Assembly (NCBI RefSeq): GCF_001442615.1
Contig: NZ_LMXN01000023.1
Location: 1-55,506 of the forward strand
Length of the DNA stretch: 55,506 nt
Direction of reading: 5' to 3'
From: Algoriphagus resistens
GTDB lineage: Bacteria; Bacteroidota; Bacteroidia; Cytophagales; Cyclobacteriaceae
Part shown: positions 48,401-54,400 of the stretch, one piece after another
Layout of the letters: the number at the start of each line of letters is the position of its first letter
How positions within the stretch are numbered: position 1 is the first letter of the stretch
Position numbers and translations under genes: made by a program
Notes under the pieces: model-generated
What the model was told of the DNA's origin: nothing
What the model saw: only the letters and a program-made list of their open reading frames with translations
Databases searched by the model: none

Positions 48401-51400
48401 GTGTCAGATACTGACAATGCTGTAGTCCTGTCCAGAAGATCCGCTGCGATTGATTTGAGCAAAGAGGCTGATGTGGGGATATATGGTGCTGTAGGTGATG
48501 TGATTACCTACACGCTGACCGTGACCAATACCGGAAATGTGACGTTGGCAGATGTCGGGGTAACTGATCCGCTTACGGCGTTCGGTACGACTATTCCAAG
48601 TTTGAATCCGACAGAAGTTCAGACATTTACAACTGCCTATACAATTACACAGCAAGATCTGGATAACGGTGAATTGCCAAACACGGCAACTGCTTCGGGT
48701 ACTTCACCTGCAAACAGAACGGTAGCTGACTCTGATGATGAACTAGTGACAGCTATCCAAAACGGTGAAATCACTGTCACCAAATCTGCAGATGTGGATG
48801 CTTATGATTCTGTGGGGGATGAAATCACTTACACCATTGTGGTCCAAAACGCAGGTAATGTGACTCTGACCAATGTGGAAGTAGTAGATCCTTTGACCGG
48901 GCTGACCGAGACACTACAGTCTTTGGCTCCTGGAGAAAGCAGGACTTTCACGGCGGTGTATGAAGTCGATCAGGATGATATAGATGCGGGTCAGGTAGAA
49001 AATACCGCTTCAGCAAACGGTGAAACTCCAGCTGGCGATACCGTGGAAGATGAAGACTCAGTGATAGTTGATGCACTTCAAAATGGCGAAATCGACTTAG
49101 TGAAAGAAGCTGATAAAGCGACATATACCAATGCCGGTGAAGTGATTGTTTACACAGTTACCATCACCAATACCGGAAATGTGACACTTCATTCCTTAGA
49201 AGTTACGGATCCATTGACAGGTGCTGACGAGCCTATTAATACCTTGGTTCCAAGTGCTAGTCTGTCAAAAGATTTTACTTATACGGTCACTCAGGCTGAT
49301 GTGGATAATGGGCAAATCGACAATACAGCAAGTGTGACAGCTTTGGATCCTAATGAAAATCCTGTGGAGGATAGCGATGCTGTAACTGTGGATGCTGTAC
49401 AGGAAGGAGAGATTGAGTTGACAAAATCTGTAAATGTCTCCACCTACAATGAAGCAGGAGATGTAATCAGATATACGGTAATCATCACCAATACTGGAAA
49501 TGTGACACTGACAGATGTGAATGTAACGGATCCATTGGTAAGTCTGGATGAATCCTATCCATCCATGGCACCGGGTGAAAGCTATACGTTGACCAGTCGA
49601 TATACTGTAACTCAAGCTGACGTGGACAATGGCCAAATTGACAATACGGCAAGCGTAAGAGGCAATTCCCCAAATCCTGCGACAGTCTCCGATGAGGATA
49701 GTGTGACTATTATTGGAGAACAAAGCCCAGCTATTCTCCTTGAGAAAGTAGCAGATGTGGCGACCTTTGATGCTGCCGACGATGTGATTACTTACTCGCT
49801 CACAGTGACCAATATCGGAAATGTGACCTTGAGCAATGTGATTGTGACCGATCCATTGACATCAATGAATGAAATTGTGCCTACTTTGACTCCGGATGAG
49901 GTAGCGACATTTACCACTACCTATACAATTCTACAATCCAACGTGGATAGTGGATCGGTGATCAATGATGCAAATGTTAATGGCACTCCACCTGTCGGAC
50001 CTGATGTGACGGATAAGGATGCTGTGGAGGTTACAGCACTTCAGAGTGGTTCTATAGATCTGGATAAAACTGCTTCCCCTAGAATATTTGATGAACCTGG
50101 AGATGTAATCACTTACACCTTGGTAGTGACCAATACAGGCAACCTGACTTTGACAGATCTGAATCTGGTCGATAGCAAACTATCCTTAGATGAAGACTTT
50201 GGTTCTTTGGCTCCTGGTGAAACAGCGACTTATAGACCTAGCTATACCATTACACAGGAAGATGTGGATGGAGGTAGAATTGTAAATACAGCCACGGCAA
50301 CTGGAAACACTTCAGTAGAAGATGGCTTGGTGGACACTGACGATGTCACTGTATTCCGAAGAGGAACTCCGGGTATAGAAATTCAGAAATCTGCTACGCC
50401 AAAACTTTACACGCAAGCGGGAGAGGTGATCAATTATACCTTGACTGTAACCAACGCGGGTAACCTGACAATAAACGATGTCATCGTTAACGATGATTTG
50501 ACAGGTTTCTCCGAAAACGTAGGATCACTTGCTCCTGAAAGTATGGCAATCAGAAATACCACTTACACTGTGACACAGGCAGACGTGGACAATGGAAATA
50601 TTACAAACATTGCGACAGTCCAAGGAACTGCCTCTAATAATGAAGTGGTAAACGATCAGGACGATGAGAAAGTGACTGCTTTGACAGCTGGCTTATTGAC
50701 AATAGATAAAACGCCAAGTCCTAGATTGTACCGCGATGCCGGGGATAAGATTACCTATACCATTGTAATTAACAATCGTGGAAATGTCACGCTGAGCAAT
50801 GTGCAAGTGATCGATCCACTGACAGGAATGGACGTGGTAGTAGGTGATTTGGCTCCGGGTGCAAGCAGAACTTTCACAGAGGATTACACCGTAGAGCAGG
50901 ACGATGTGGATGCAGGTTTGATAAGGAATATTGCTACTGCCACCGGCATCACACCAAAAGGACGTGATCTGAATGTCACTGACAATGCTGTTGTCATTGC
51001 ATTGAGAAATGGAAGCATAGCCATCCAAAAAACTGCTGATGTGTCAACTTACGATTCGACTGGAGATGTGATTCCGTATACTCTGGTGGTGACTAACACC
51101 GGAAATGTGACTTTGACCGAAGTCTCCGTGACGGATCCCCAGACTTCTTTAAATGAAAATATTGAGGAATTGGCACCAGGTGAAAGTGCTACTATCACGA
51201 CGACTTATACCATCACTCAGGAGGATGTGGATGCTTCAGTATTTGACAATGTAGCCACTGCCACAGGTCTCACTCCTGCGGCAAGAACTGTTGTGTCTCA
51301 GGATGATGAAGAGGTAGCGGCCATTTTGAGTGGAAGCATTGCTATAGAGAAAGTTTCGGATATCAGCACTTACGATGAAGTGGGACAGACTGCTACCTAT

Positions 51401-54400
51401 ACGATCACCGTCACAAATACCGGAAATGTAACCTTGAGCAATGTGTTGGTTCAAGATCCAAAAACCGGTTTGGATGAAGTAGTGCCGACAATGGCACCGG
51501 CCGAGTCTTTAAGCTTTACTGCAACACATGTAATTAATCAGGATGATCTGGATAATGGCTTCTACGAAAATATTGCAGGAACTCAAGGCACCACCCCACA
51601 AAATGTTAATGTGGTAGATCTCGATACTGTACAGATAGGAGCTACTCAAGCGCCATCCATTATTTTGGAGAAATCAGCAGATGTAAACACGTTTGATGAA
51701 GCTGGTGATGTGATTAACTACATGGTGGTTGTGACCAATGATGGTAATGTATCATTGGACAATGTTACAGTCAGCGATCCAAAAACCGGCTCCAGCAGAA
51801 ATGTGGGCATTATGAAACCAACCGAATCTGCAACTTTGACTGTAAGTTATACAGTTACGCAAGCTGATGTGGATAGGGGGTCGCTGGAAAATGTGGCTTC
51901 CGTTACAGGCGAAACACCAGATGGTAGTGAAGTAGAGGATGATGACGAGCTGATCATCGATGGAGTCAAAAATCCATCTATTACAATTGACAAGAACACG
52001 ACCGCAACTACTTATGTGGAGGAGGGAGATGTGATTCCATATTCTTTGGTAGTGAACAACACAGGCAATGTGACATTGACTGATGTGTCGATTGAAGATC
52101 CGCTGACTGGATATATGGAAAATATAGGTATGCTTACTCCGGGTGAGAGTATAACAGTGACCACCAGTTACACTGTTTCCCAAGAGGATGTGGATAATGC
52201 TGAGGTGGAAAATATTGCGACAGCAACAGGTACTGATCCAGATGGAGGAGATACAGAGGATACGGATAATACAGTGACCCCAAGTACTCAGAGCCCAAGT
52301 CTGACAGTGGACAAAGTTGCTGATGTGTCAAGCTACTCCGAGGCTGGAGATGTGGTTCCTTATTCCATCGTCGTGACCAATACAGGAAATGTAACGTTGA
52401 CGGATGTGAACGGGATGGATGACCTGACTGGGCTGAGCAGAAACTTCGGCACGATGGCACCGGGTCAATCGGTTACCGTGACTACGAACTATACCGTGAC
52501 GCAGGCCGATGTTGATACAGGCATCATAGAAAATTTTGCGACAGCCTCGGGAACAGATCCGAACGGTGCCCCAATTGATGATGGCGATGGGGCCACTGTA
52601 GACGGCATCAAAAACCCATCTATTGATGTGGAAAAAGCCACAAATGCGACAACTTATACAGAAGCGGGAGGAGAGATCAACTATGGTATTGTGGTAACCA
52701 ACACAGGCAACGTAACCCTCAGTGATGTGACCGTAGAGGATCCACTGACAGGTCTGGATGATAATGTGGGCACGTTGGCTCCGGGTGAAAGTGCAACAAT
52801 CATCACGGCATATACCGTTACCCAGGAGGATGTGGACAACGGCAGTATCATCAACCTTGTGACAGCCACAGGTACCGATCCTGACGGTGGCGAAACAGAG
52901 GATGAAGACGAAGTGATCATTGATGGTACCCAGAATCCGTCCATAGGAGTGGTGAAGACTGCCGACCAGACAACTTACGATGAGGCTGGTACAGTGGTCA
53001 GCTATACCTTGGTAGTGACCAATATCGGGAATGTAACTCTGACTGACGTGACGGTCGAAGATCCTCTGACCGAGCTGGATGAAACAGTCGGCCCAGGTAC
53101 CTTGACACCTGGAGAATCTGCTACCGTATTGACCTCTTACACCATCACCCAACAGGATGTAGATAACGGAGAAGTGGTCAATACTGTCACAGCTACCGGT
53201 ACAGATACAGATAACAATGAGGTGACTGATGAGGATGAGGTGATCATCACAGCTGACCAGCGTGGAGAGGTTGAGATCAATAAATCTTCGGATGTGACTG
53301 GTTACGACAGTCCTGGCGATATCATTACTTATACACTGGTAGTTACGAACACAGGAAATGTGACACTAAGCAATGTGACGGTGGAAGATCCTTTGACTCG
53401 ATTAGACCAGAATATAGGCACTCTAGCACCGGCAGAGATAGTTACGCTTACCGAAAGTTATACCGTGACCCAGGCGCAGATCGATGCAAGTCAGGTGGAA
53501 AATACTGCCACGGTGGAAGGACTTACCCCGACAGACGATACAGTATCTGACGAGGATGATGTGACCGTTCTCGCATTGCAGGCAGCAGCCATAGAGGTGA
53601 AGAAGACTGCAGCTCCTAGAATTTATGACGCCGAGGGAGACGTGATCAACTATACCCTTGTGGTGACCAATACCGGCAATGTGACTCTTTCAGGAGTTAC
53701 ACTTGAAGATCCGTTGACAGGATATGCTGAAAATATCGGTACTATGAACCCGGGAGATGTATTATCCTTTACTACGGCCTACACGATTGTGCAACAGGAT
53801 CTGGAAAATGGCAATGTGCTGAATACGGTACTGGTGGGAGGTACAGCACCTGACAATTCCATTGTGGAAGACGATGACGATGTGCGTGTGTTTGCCGATG
53901 GTGAGCCGGGCATAGAGATTCTGAAGACCGCCACACCACTTACCTATGATGTAGCGGGCGAAACGATCAGCTATGAACTCATCGTGGGCAATGTGGGTAA
54001 TCTGGAACTTTACGAAGTAGTGATCACGGATCCGCAGGTGATAATAGCTCCACGAGAGATCGCTACGCTTGCCGTCGGAGAGTCAACTACCTATACGCTT
54101 ACAAGAGATGTGACTCAGGAAGATATAGACAACGGTTTCTTTACCAATACAGCCTCAGTCTCTGCCCATGATATCCATGCCCAAGAAGTCAATGATACAG
54201 ACAATGCGACGGTAGTGGCAAGAAGAGCTGCAGGACTCAAGATTACCAAGTCGGCTTCACCTAACCTGTTTGATGAAGCGGGCGATGTGATTACTTACAC
54301 ACTTACCTTGACCAATACGGGCAATGTGACTTTGACAGACGTGCATGTGGTGGATCCATTGACAGGTCTGGATGCGGTGATACCGGTCTTGGAACCAGGA

